Positions 1 to 8,903 of a DNA stretch of 16,122 bases are shown piece by piece. The translations under genes were made by a program, and so were the position numbers. Position 1 is the first letter of the stretch. Each line of letters opens with the position of its first letter. The stretch is taken from contig JAIJUV010000046.1 in assembly GCA_022732315.1 (NCBI GenBank), positions 1 through 16,122 of the forward strand. Reading direction: 5' to 3'. Under the pieces are notes generated by a model. The model ran no database searches, was not told where the DNA came from, and saw only the letters and a program-made list of their open reading frames with translations. The stretch is from Prevotella sp. (lineage in GTDB: Bacteria > Bacteroidota > Bacteroidia > Bacteroidales > Bacteroidaceae).

Positions 1-4
1 AAGA

Positions 5-135
5 CGCCCTGTAAGGGCAAAAGCTTTATGTTTTGTCTGGAGTTTTAAAGCTTTTGCCCTTACAGGGCGACAGGTTTGCGTCCGTAATTACCCAGGGCGC
101 TGCCCTGGGCTAGGAGCTTCTGCCCTTTCAGGGCG
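5..135. repeat. REP/BIME-like palindrome cluster
   Basis: The stretch holds a 24-bp perfect inverted repeat (arms 5-28 and 46-69, 17-nt loop), an 8-bp hairpin (91-98/102-109, loop GCT) and a 5-bp hairpin (122-126/130-134, loop TTC). All share the core GCCCT-NNN-AGGGC, directly at 6-18, 56-68 and 122-134, and in swapped half order at 94-106. Repeated short GC-rich palindromes in an AT-rich intergenic region are typical of REP/BIME elements mobilised by RAYT transposases; no RAYT gene is visible here. For the minus-strand genes ending at 160 the large hairpin could also stabilise or end the transcript. Element class is inference; the palindromes are plainly visible. Confidence 0.75.
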
Positions 136-159
136 TGTGGGGGCAAAACTTGCGAAAGT

Positions 160-327
160 TCAGTAATTTAATAATTGCTTTGCAGAAACTTCTACTACCC
201 CGCCATTTCCGTCACTAATGACCACAGGACGATTGTATAAAGCCTTTTCCACCAACATATCATGCTGAGCTTCAACTAAACCTGATTCAACTTTGTTGAG
301 AAAGCCCTCAATCTCACTTTCACTCAT
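160..327 (-). CDS. Small protein overlapping zeta-like kinase; candidate antitoxin
   Basis: This 55-codon ORF starts at ATG 327-325 and ends at TGA 162-160. It begins MSESEIEGFLNKVESGLVEA and ends VSAKQLLNY. Its start lies inside the last codons of the zeta-like kinase (TATGAGTGA arrangement, 8-nt overlap), as expected for translational coupling. The N-terminal half looks helical and acidic. The C-terminal half (RPVVISDGNGGVVEVSAKQL) looks like a small beta-hairpin and has the character of a protein, not of random translation. Small acidic proteins next to zeta-type kinases are commonly antitoxins, so a partner role is plausible, but I recognise no named family. That it lies downstream of the kinase, whereas epsilon precedes zeta, argues against simple homology to epsilon. 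Confidence 0.65.
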   Translation of the reverse strand: MSESEIEGFLNKVESGLVEAQHDMLVEKALYNRPVVISDGNGGVVEVSAKQLLNY

Positions 328-892
328 AATCCTTAATTATTTTAAATTTAACAATATCCTTAATCTTCGTTGGAAGCTGTCTACCTCCGAAAGCAACACG
401 TTCTCCTTTATTTAAACTGTTATCAAATAGAATCCAGATATCCACTTCTTTCATAAATATCTCAAAAAGATTCTTAAGACCAGCCTTATACCTACGTTCA
501 ATTACAGGCAAAGGAATGTTATGCCCGCCACTCGCTACTCTATCAGCTACACGTCTTTTTGCAAGCTCTATACTATCCAGCCAAAAGAACAAGAGATGCA
601 CAACATACCCTTTTTCTTGTGCTCTGCGCACCAGATTAATATAAGATCTGGTTGCTAAAGTAGTTTCTATGGAGAACGATTCACCCATTTCCAGCAAATC
701 TTCTATTCTCCTAAGCATCAAACGCCCTGCTTCTATCGCTACTCCTTCAGGATTGAAAGGTGAGAGACCTTTTGCAATTTCGTCAGCATTAACAAATTCC
801 TTCACGAGCAAAGACTTGGGAAGAATCGTCTTAGAAGCCGTCGTTTTGCCTGCTCCATTACAACCTGCTATTATATATAAATGCTTAACCAT
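320..892 (-). CDS. Zeta-toxin-like P-loop kinase
   Basis: A 190-residue P-loop NTPase of the zeta toxin/AAA_33 type. Zeta toxins phosphorylate UDP-N-acetylglucosamine and block cell-wall synthesis; chromosomal relatives may have other substrates. Visible motifs, numbered from the chosen start, are the Walker A loop GCNGAGKTT (10-18), FVNADE (33-38) with the Asp expected for the catalytic base, SIETTLA (74-80), and the Arg-rich lid RVADRVASGGHNIPLPVIERRY (about 114-135). An in-frame ATG at 985 would extend the protein by 31 residues, but a good promoter (921-952) lies inside that extension, so ATG 892 is preferred. The downstream 55-codon ORF overlaps its stop. Family is confident; toxicity and target are inference. 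Confidence 0.85.
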   Translation of the reverse strand: MVKHLYIIAGCNGAGKTTASKTILPKSLLVKEFVNADEIAKGLSPFNPEGVAIEAGRLMLRRIEDLLEMGESFSIETTLATRSYINLVRRAQEKGYVVHLLFFWLDSIELAKRRVADRVASGGHNIPLPVIERRYKAGLKNLFEIFMKEVDIWILFDNSLNKGERVAFGGRQLPTKIKDIVKFKIIKDYE

Positions 893-920
893 TTGATTCA
901 CATTTAAATTCTTTTGGATG

Positions 921-952
921 CAAATATACGGCAAAATCTTGATAACGCCAAA
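921..952 (-). promoter_or_regulatory. Promoter of the zeta-like kinase
   Basis: On the minus strand TTTG (952-949) is followed after 20 nt by TATATTTG (928-921), matching the Bacteroidota sigma-ABfr form TTTG-N19..21-TAnnTTTG. Transcription would start near 915, about 23 nt before ATG 892, and this decides the kinase start. Confidence 0.65.
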
Positions 953-993
953 TATTTGAATGAAATTAACATCATTATTGGTCAAATAATAAT

Positions 994-1033
994 AAATCCC
1001 CCATCCTGCTTTCTCAAGCGGGATGGGGGATTT
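994..1033 (-). terminator. Terminator-like hairpin
   Basis: Eighteen paired positions (994-1011 with 1016-1033, one G:U) enclose a 4-nt loop; the stem carries five consecutive C:G pairs. On the minus strand the stem is followed by ATTATTATTTG, a U-rich tail. No intact gene ends here on either strand. It fits best as the terminator of the degraded minus-strand ATPase gene starting at 1150. The plus-strand side (TTTTAC) is a poorer tail. Confidence 0.6.
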
Positions 1034-1057
1034 TACTTCAGTATATTCACCCGCACT

Positions 1058-1150
1058 TCACGGGAAACAACAAGGGTCTATATGCCACGATGAACAGGTG
1101 GCGTATAGACCCTTGATTTCAGGCTCTCTTCCTATAATCTCTTGTGCCAT
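1058..1150 (-). pseudogene. N-terminal remnant of an AAA+ ATPase gene
   Basis: A 30-codon ORF from ATG 1150 begins MAQEIIGREPEIKGLY. This resembles the N-terminus of the large Bacteroidota AAA+ ATPase family that starts with an IIGR-x-x-EI segment shortly before the Walker A loop. No Walker A follows; the reading frame runs into a quasi-palindrome (1071-1115) and stops at 1058. A complete promoter lies 22 nt upstream and a terminator-like hairpin downstream, so the ends of a transcription unit survive while the body has been deleted. Family call rests on about 15 residues, hence moderate confidence. It could instead be a functional short leader or peptide. Confidence 0.45.
1071..1115. repeat. 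18-bp quasi-palindrome
   Basis: Arms 1071-1088 and 1098-1115 pair over 18 bp with a single T:G, around a 9-nt loop. The right arm encodes the IKGLYAT part of the ATPase remnant on the minus strand, so the left arm is an inverted copy of coding sequence. This is the kind of scar made by template switching or deletion between inverted copies. Confidence 0.75.
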
Positions 1151-1171
1151 AATGATGTCGTTATTTTGCTG

Positions 1172-1202
1172 CAAAGATACTAAAAATATCGTTTCGCGCA
1201 AA
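1172..1202 (-). promoter_or_regulatory. Minus-strand promoter of the ATPase remnant
   Basis: TTTG (1202-1199), 19 nt, then TATCTTTG (1179-1172) on the minus strand, a near-ideal Bacteroidota promoter. The start would fall near 1165, about 15 nt before ATG 1150. The -33 TTTG lies inside one arm of the TTTCGCGCAAAATA inverted repeat, so a protein bound there would compete with RNA polymerase. Confidence 0.6.
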
Positions 1203-1263
1203 ATAATGAATCACTATTTTGCGCGAAAGGGGGTAAAAAAGCCATTTCGCGCAGAATAGTGAT
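1192..1263. repeat. Three-copy TTTCGCGCAAAATA operator-like cluster
   Basis: Copies are at 1192-1205 (forward), 1215-1228 (inverted, perfect 14-bp arms, 9-nt loop) and 1245-1258 (forward, one mismatch). The match between copies two and three extends to 19 bp with one mismatch (1210-1228 against 1245-1263). The cluster covers the -33 region of the minus-strand promoter and the bases upstream of it, as expected for an operator of that unit. Confidence 0.7.
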
Positions 1264-1279
1264 AGGGAGATCGTATTGA

Positions 1280-1324
1280 TTAGTCGTGGAAATGTGCGAA
1301 AAAACAATGGATTTCCACGACTAA
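1280..1324. repeat. 14-bp perfect inverted repeat
   Basis: Arms 1280-1293 and 1311-1324 (TTAGTCGTGGAAAT and its complement) are perfect, with a 17-nt loop. It lies between the two divergent ATPase promoters and matches neither neighbouring repeat family. It could be an operator, a REP-like unit or a hairpin on a readthrough RNA. Confidence 0.7.
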
Positions 1325-1352
1325 GAATTTTATGTTGTTTTTTCTTAAAATG

Positions 1353-1384
1353 TTTGTTTTGCTCAATTAAAATGTGTACTTTTG
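1353..1384 (+). promoter_or_regulatory. Promoter of the DUF4143 ATPase
   Basis: TTTG (1353-1356), 20 nt, TACTTTTG (1377-1384). Transcription would start near 1390, inside the first of the three palindromes, leaving a leader of about 90 nt that contains all three. Confidence 0.65.
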
Positions 1385-1469
1385 TCCAATCGATTGGATA
1401 AAATGAGTGTAAAACCATCCAACCGATTGGATAAAAATAAAGTAAAACCATCCATTTGATTGGATAAAA
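1385..1469. repeat. Three palindromes at 33-bp period
   Basis: Copies at 1385-1403, 1418-1436 and 1451-1469 share TCCA(A/T)...GATTGGATAAAA. Copy one has the palindromic core TCCAATCGATTGGA; the left half decays in copies two and three while GATTGGATAAAA is invariant. Spacers one and two share GTAAAACCA. The period of exactly 33 bp is about three helical turns, placing the sites on one DNA face. The array begins one base after the -7 box and ends 10 bp before the ATPase start, consistent with autoregulation or roadblock repression. Confidence 0.85.
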
Positions 1470-1479
1470 GGCGGTAAAT

Positions 1480-2739
1480 ATGGATAAATTACTATTGGAA
1501 AGAATCATGCTCGACAACCAGAAAGAGGTGGAAGCGCAGCAGGTTATAGCCAGAAATATTTCTTTCGAAGGTTTTGACCGATATGTTCTTGTAGGTATCC
1601 GAAGAGCAGGTAAATCTTATTTGCTCTATCAGCAGATGCAAAAACTTCTGAGCGAGGGGCATGGTTGGGACGAGATGCTTTATCTAAATTTTGAGGATGA
1701 GCGTTTAGAGGGATTCTCTACCCACGATTTTAATCTCATATTGGAAGCTCATTTTGAGATGTACAACAAACGTCCTATGCTTTTCTTGGATGAGATTCAG
1801 AATATTCCTTCTTGGGAGAAGTTTGCTCGCAGATTGGCTGATAGCAAATACAAGGTTTTCATTACGGGAAGCAATGCCAAGATGCTCAGTTCTGATATTC
1901 TGACAACTTTGGGTGGTCGGTATCTTCCTGTTAATGTATATCCTTACAGCTTTGAGGAGTTCTTGGATGTTTGTCAAGTTCCTCATAACAAGTTGAGTCT
2001 GATTTCCACAGAGGGCAAGGCGAGGATGATGAATCGTCTGAATGACTATTTCCATCATGGTGGCTTCCCTGAGTGTGCTTTGATGAAAGTCAAGCGTGAC
2101 TATCTGCTCAGTGTTTATCAAAAGATATATCTAAACGATGTTGTTGCAAGAAATAGCATCACGAATATCTTTGGTCTAAAGGTGATGATCAAGAAGATCG
2201 CAGAGAGTGTTAAGCAGCCTATTTCGTTTAGCAGGATAGCCAATATCGTATCAAGTACAGGTACCAAGCTTAGTACCACATCAGCGGTGAAATATATGGA
2301 ATATATGGAGTCATCTTGGCTTATCACTAAGGTAACCAATATGGCAGCAAAGTTGGCTGATAAGGAGAGCAATGCCAAGTTTTATTTTACTGATAATGGC
2401 ATCTTGGATTTGTTTTTGATGGATGCAGATACGTCACTTTTGGAAAATCTTGTGGCTTTCAGCTTGATACGTAGATATGGAAGGGAAGATGCTGTGTTCT
2501 TTTATAATAAAGGTATAGAGGTTGACTTTTATATTCCTGAAGAAGAACTTGCCATTCAGGTCTCCTATTCCGTCAAAGATGAAGATACTCGAAAGAGAGA
2601 AGTGAAAGCATTGCTGGCTATAGAAAATGTGCTAGCATGTAGGCGTCGCTTGATAATTACTTATGATGAGGAAGATGCCTGGCAACTTTCTGCTGAGGGT
2701 ATAGAGGTTATTCCTGTATGGAAATGGTTACTGAAATGA
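1480..2739 (+). CDS. AAA+ ATPase with DUF4143 domain
   Basis: A 419-residue protein of the prokaryotic AAA_14/DUF4143 family. The N-terminal ATPase has Walker A GIRRAGKS (39-46), Walker B LFLDE (101-105) and the sensor-like KVFITGSNAKML segment followed by TLGGRYLPVNVYPYSFEEF, a hallmark of the family. The C-terminal DUF4143 half carries a winged-helix-like part and then LENLVAFSLIRRYG...EVDFYIP...AIQVS, resembling a degenerate PD-(D/E)XK nuclease fold. The biological role of these abundant ATPases is unsettled. Codon choice is less biased than in the glycosidases downstream (more TTT, AAT, ATA), suggesting transfer. Its stop is followed within about 10 nt by the remnant of a different gene, marking a junction. 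Start ATG 1480 follows the palindrome array. Confidence 0.9.
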   Translation: MDKLLLERIMLDNQKEVEAQQVIARNISFEGFDRYVLVGIRRAGKSYLLYQQMQKLLSEGHGWDEMLYLNFEDERLEGFSTHDFNLILEAHFEMYNKRPMLFLDEIQNIPSWEKFARRLADSKYKVFITGSNAKMLSSDILTTLGGRYLPVNVYPYSFEEFLDVCQVPHNKLSLISTEGKARMMNRLNDYFHHGGFPECALMKVKRDYLLSVYQKIYLNDVVARNSITNIFGLKVMIKKIAESVKQPISFSRIANIVSSTGTKLSTTSAVKYMEYMESSWLITKVTNMAAKLADKESNAKFYFTDNGILDLFLMDADTSLLENLVAFSLIRRYGREDAVFFYNKGIEVDFYIPEEELAIQVSYSVKDEDTRKREVKALLAIENVLACRRRLIITYDEEDAWQLSAEGIEVIPVWKWLLK

Positions 2740-2746
2740 GTTGTTG

Positions 2747-2869
2747 TTCCATGGCGCCGACTATGTATTCATGGCAGACATGTGGAATCCGAAACATTTG
2801 AGCGACAGTCGTCATCTCTGGATACCTATTTCTTGGGAAAATGGTATGCCAGTGTTGAAAAAACAATAA
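2747..2869 (+). pseudogene. 3' remnant of a glycoside hydrolase (GH43-like)
   Basis: An open frame without a start reads FHGADYVFMADMWNPKHLSD followed by SRHLWIPISWENGMPVLKKQ and a TAA at 2867. The pattern of a metal-free D-x-W-N-P segment, then S-R-x-x-W-(I/L)-P-I and E-N-G-x-P, matches the end of the catalytic domain in many Bacteroidota GH43 proteins that act on galactan or arabinan. The rest of the gene is missing and the ATPase stop lies about 8 nt upstream. The likely reading is that the ATPase island replaced the 5' part of a gene belonging to the polysaccharide locus on the right. Family assignment rests on about 40 residues. Confidence 0.6.
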
Positions 2870-2882
2870 AAAATACGGTCGC

Positions 2883-2916
2883 TTTGCTCGTTTCTAACTA
2901 TTTTTGATTATATTTG
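2883..2916 (+). promoter_or_regulatory. Promoter of the DUF2264-GH105-GH2 operon
   Basis: TTTG (2883-2886) and TATATTTG (2909-2916) are separated by 22 nt, slightly longer than usual. ATATTTGCAA occurs twice (2910-2919 and 2921-2930). The start would be near 2922, leaving a leader of about 115 nt before ATG 3039. Confidence 0.5.
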
Positions 2917-2951
2917 CAAAATATTTGCAAGAATATCCATCGACTATCGGT

Positions 2952-2987
2952 ATATTTATGCCATCTCATCATGGACATATTTATGCC
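2952..2987 (+). repeat. Direct repeat in the operon leader
   Basis: ATATTTATGCC occurs at 2952-2962 and 2977-2987, a 25-bp period, about 30 nt downstream of the predicted start. Paired direct repeats next to polysaccharide operons can be regulator sites, but their location inside the leader makes this uncertain. Confidence 0.4.
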
Positions 2988-3038
2988 TTCAAATAAAATA
3001 AGAACAAACAAAAGTACAATAAACAATTACAACTATCT

Positions 3039-4310
3039 ATGAATTATATATATAGAACGATCATAATGGTAGTCTTGGCGGTAGTCCCATTCATGGGAGT
3101 AAATGCCAAGAAGAAAGTAATGCAGCAGAGCGACCGCCAATATTGGTGCTCGCTTGCCTATAAGATGGCGCAGCCTGTGCTCGAAAACATGGCTAAGGGC
3201 GAGTTGCAGAAGAATATGCAGACTGAGTTCAGTCCTAGCTTCGACAACCGCAACAAGAAGGTGCTCTATATGGAGTGCTTCGGCAGACTGATGGCAGGTG
3301 TGGCTCCATGGCTCACCCTTCCGGATGATGCTACAGCCGAGGGCAAGCAGCGCAAGCAGTTGCGTGAGTGGGCTTTGGCTTCCTACAAGAATGCCGTTGA
3401 TCCTCAGAGTCCAGACTATCTCTGCTGGGGTATCGGAGGACAGAACCTGGTAGATGCCGCTTACATCGCCGAGAGTTTCCTCCGTGCATACGATACACTC
3501 TGGATGCCTTTGGATGAGGTGACCAAGCAGCGATACCTGAAGGAGTTTGCCAAGCTCCGCCACATCGACCCTCCTTATACCAACTGGCTGCTCTTCTCTT
3601 CAACCATCGAGAGCTTCATGGCAAAGGCGGGTGGCGATTTCGATGAATATCGCGTTAACTCAGCCTGCCGCAAGGTAGAGGAGTGGTATGTAGGTGATGG
3701 TTGGTATGCCGATGGTCCTGTGTTTGCCTTCGATTACTACAGCAGCTATGTGTTCCATCCGATGTATCTGGAAACACTGCAGGCGATGGTAGATGCCAAG
3801 GTAAATTCCCGCCTCGACTATCAGAAGTATTATGATAGAGAGTTGAAGCGCTGCCAGAAGTACAGCATCATTCTCGAAAGATTCATCTCTCCAGAGGGTA
3901 CCTTCCCTGTATTCGGAAGAAGTATTCCTTACCGCATGGCAACCATGCAGCCGCTTGCCTTGATGGCATGGTATCAGAAGTTGCCTAAGGATTTGAGCAA
4001 CGGTCAGGTGCGTGCAGCGTTGACCAAGGTGCTCCATCGCATGTTCGACCAGGAGAACAACTTCAATGAGAAGGGTTATCTCTCTATCGGTTTCTGCGGA
4101 AATACCCAGAAGAACGTTGCCGACTGGTACACCAACAACGGTTCGCTCTACATGACTACCCTTGCTTTCATGCCTCTCGGCTTGCCTGCCGACCATCCAT
4201 TCTGGACCGATGCAGCACAGCCTTGGACCCAGGTAAAGGCTTGGAACAATCAGCAGTTCCCTAAGGATCACCAGTGGAAGGACGAGATTGTTACCAAGGA
4301 CAAGTGGTAA
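3039..4310 (+). CDS. Exported DUF2264 protein (GH154-type, putative beta-glucuronidase)
   Basis: A 423-residue exported protein with a signal peptide (IIMVVLAVVPFMGVNA, cleavage after about residue 23). The body matches DUF2264: CWGIGGQNLVDAAYIAESFL (129-148), NWLLFSSTIESF (182-193), YVGDGWYADGPVFAFDYYSS (217-236) and SPEGTFPVFGRSIPYR (284-299). Many DUF2264 proteins are now placed in CAZy family GH154, for which beta-glucuronidase activity on arabinogalactan has been reported in Bacteroides thetaiotaomicron; the fold is an (alpha/alpha)6 barrel as in GH88/GH105. It is the first gene of a tight run with GH105 and GH2 genes, supporting removal of uronic acid caps before beta-galactosidase action. 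I cannot point to catalytic residues with certainty. Family confident, exact substrate inferred. Confidence 0.85.
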   Translation: MNYIYRTIIMVVLAVVPFMGVNAKKKVMQQSDRQYWCSLAYKMAQPVLENMAKGELQKNMQTEFSPSFDNRNKKVLYMECFGRLMAGVAPWLTLPDDATAEGKQRKQLREWALASYKNAVDPQSPDYLCWGIGGQNLVDAAYIAESFLRAYDTLWMPLDEVTKQRYLKEFAKLRHIDPPYTNWLLFSSTIESFMAKAGGDFDEYRVNSACRKVEEWYVGDGWYADGPVFAFDYYSSYVFHPMYLETLQAMVDAKVNSRLDYQKYYDRELKRCQKYSIILERFISPEGTFPVFGRSIPYRMATMQPLALMAWYQKLPKDLSNGQVRAALTKVLHRMFDQENNFNEKGYLSIGFCGNTQKNVADWYTNNGSLYMTTLAFMPLGLPADHPFWTDAAQPWTQVKAWNNQQFPKDHQWKDEIVTKDKW

Positions 4311-4316
4311 TTTTTT

Positions 4317-4344
4317 AGTTAAGAGTTTATAGTTAAGAGTTTAT
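4317..4344 (+). repeat. 14-bp perfect tandem duplication between operon genes
   Basis: AGTTAAGAGTTTAT is present twice head to tail (4317-4330, 4331-4344), filling most of the 42-nt gap between the DUF2264 and GH105 genes. It looks like a slippage product and lengthens the spacing in front of the GH105 start. Confidence 0.8.
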
Positions 4345-4352
4345 AGATTGTT

Positions 4353-5558
4353 ATGCGCAAGATATTGATGATGTTGGCAGCTGCAGCCCTGGCCTTGCCT
4401 CTGAGTGCAGCGCAGCCAGCCAAGAAGACCGCCAAGGTCAAGAAAGAAAACAAGAAGGAAGTGAAGGCTTCCAAAAAGTGGGATCACGATCAGGTGGTAG
4501 CACTCATCACAAAGGTGAATAACTACTGGCAGGCCAACAACAAGCCTGAGGTGCGTGCCTTCTGGGACAATGCCGCTTATCATACCGGCAACATGGAGGT
4601 ATATAAGATGCTGAAAGACCAGAAGATGCTCGACTACTCCATCCGTTGGGCTGAGCACAACGACTGGACCGGTGCAACTGAGGCTAACCCAGCCAAGTGG
4701 AAGTACAAACCATACGGCGAGGGCAAGCAGCACGTACTCTTCGGCGACTGGCAGATCTGCTTCCAGACTTACATCGACCTCTACAACATTGAGGCAGCCA
4801 AGGGCAATGCCGCTGCATCAGAATACATGGTGAAGCGTGCCAAGGAAGTGATGCACTACGAGGCTTACTCTCAGCCAACAGACTACTGGTGGTGGAGCGA
4901 TGCCCTCTACATGGTGATGCCAGTGATGACCAAGATGTATAAGCTGACCGGTGATACCAAGTATCTCGACAAGCTCTATGATAACCTCCTCACCACCGAC
5001 GAGATTATGCTCGACAAGGAGACCAACCTCTACTTCCGTGATGGCAAGTACGTTTATCCAAAGCACAAGAGTGCCAACGGAAAGAAAGACTTCTGGGCAC
5101 GTGGTGATGGCTGGGTTCTTGCAGGTCTGGCAAAGGTGCTGCAGGATATGCCTAAGGACTACAAGCACTATCAGTTTTTTGTAGATAAGTTCCAGAAGTT
5201 GGCTAAGGCTGTGGCTGAGATTCAGCAGCCAGAGGGCTACTGGACCCGTTCGATGATGGACCCTGAGCATGCACCAGGACCAGAGACCAGCGGTACAGCC
5301 TTCTTCACCTACGGTATGCTCTGGGGTGTAAACAATGGTTATCTCAACAAGAAAGAATATAAGAAGGTGATAGACCGAGCATGGACATATCTGACCGAGA
5401 CTGCCGTACAGGCAGACGGCAAGGTGGGCTATGTGCAGCCTATCGGCGAGCGAGCTATCCCTGGACAGACCGTGGATGCCAACTCACAGGCAAACTTCGG
5501 TGTGGGAGCCATGCTTCTCACTGCATGTGAATATGACAAATATTTAAATTCAAAATAA
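4353..5558 (+). CDS. Exported GH105 unsaturated glucuronyl/rhamnogalacturonyl hydrolase
   Basis: A 401-residue protein with a signal peptide (MRKILMMLAAAALALPLSAA), then a Lys-rich linker to about residue 45 and a GH105 (alpha/alpha)6 domain. Characteristic motifs are YWWWSDALYM (178-187, with D183 aligning with the catalytic Asp known from YteR-type enzymes), DFWARGDGWVLAGL (246-259), PETSGTAFFTYGMLWG (310-325) and the C-terminal NFGVGAMLL. GH105 enzymes hydrate and release delta-4,5-unsaturated uronic acids left by polysaccharide lyases. Together with the DUF2264 and GH2 neighbours the likely target is an unsaturated uronyl residue on galactan side chains or arabinogalactan. A lyase that would make the substrate is not in the window. 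The Lys-rich N-terminal linker is somewhat unusual. Confidence 0.92.
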   Translation: MRKILMMLAAAALALPLSAAQPAKKTAKVKKENKKEVKASKKWDHDQVVALITKVNNYWQANNKPEVRAFWDNAAYHTGNMEVYKMLKDQKMLDYSIRWAEHNDWTGATEANPAKWKYKPYGEGKQHVLFGDWQICFQTYIDLYNIEAAKGNAAASEYMVKRAKEVMHYEAYSQPTDYWWWSDALYMVMPVMTKMYKLTGDTKYLDKLYDNLLTTDEIMLDKETNLYFRDGKYVYPKHKSANGKKDFWARGDGWVLAGLAKVLQDMPKDYKHYQFFVDKFQKLAKAVAEIQQPEGYWTRSMMDPEHAPGPETSGTAFFTYGMLWGVNNGYLNKKEYKKVIDRAWTYLTETAVQADGKVGYVQPIGERAIPGQTVDANSQANFGVGAMLLTACEYDKYLNSK

Positions 5559-8801
<3,243 letters not shown>

Positions 8802-8843
8802 TAGAAAAACAGGTATTTGGACAAAAGTCCAATATATTTAAAC

Positions 8844-8875
8844 AAAAAATCCACCTCATTTGGGGTGGATTTTTT
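8844..8875 (+). terminator. Intrinsic terminator of the GH2 operon
   Basis: A 14-bp stem (8844-8857 with 8862-8875, one G:U) has a 4-nt loop and an A-tract before, T-tract after. It begins 43 nt after the GH2 stop. The A/T symmetry means it could work in both directions. Confidence 0.85.
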
Positions 8876-8876
8876 G

Positions 8877-8884
8877 TATCTTTG
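8877..8884 (+). promoter_or_regulatory. -7 box of the GH51 gene
   Basis: TATCTTTG fits TAnnTTTG and lies one base after the terminator T-tract. No TTTG is found at the normal 19-22 nt distance; the nearest (8859-8862, 14 nt away) is in the terminator loop. The promoter may therefore depend on an activator. Confidence 0.45.
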
Positions 8885-8903
8885 CAACCGTAAATCTATA
8901 TAT

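Noticed and set aside
893..985. 31-residue N-terminal extension of the zeta-like kinase
   Set aside because: A promoter with correct spacing lies inside the extension, and the P-loop sits at the expected place from ATG 892.
1023..1259. Plus-strand 78-codon ORF
   Set aside because: It runs through a terminator hairpin, a quasi-palindrome and the triple repeat, with no domain-like sequence.
1385..1469. CRISPR-like array
   Set aside because: Only three imperfect palindromic copies with 14-nt, similar spacers and no cas genes; the geometry fits operators.
1161..1517. Minus-strand 118-codon ORF with repeated FYPI-x-W segments
   Set aside because: It is the translation of the 33-bp palindrome array, whose period is a multiple of three and so keeps a frame open; it overlaps the ATPase start and both promoter regions.
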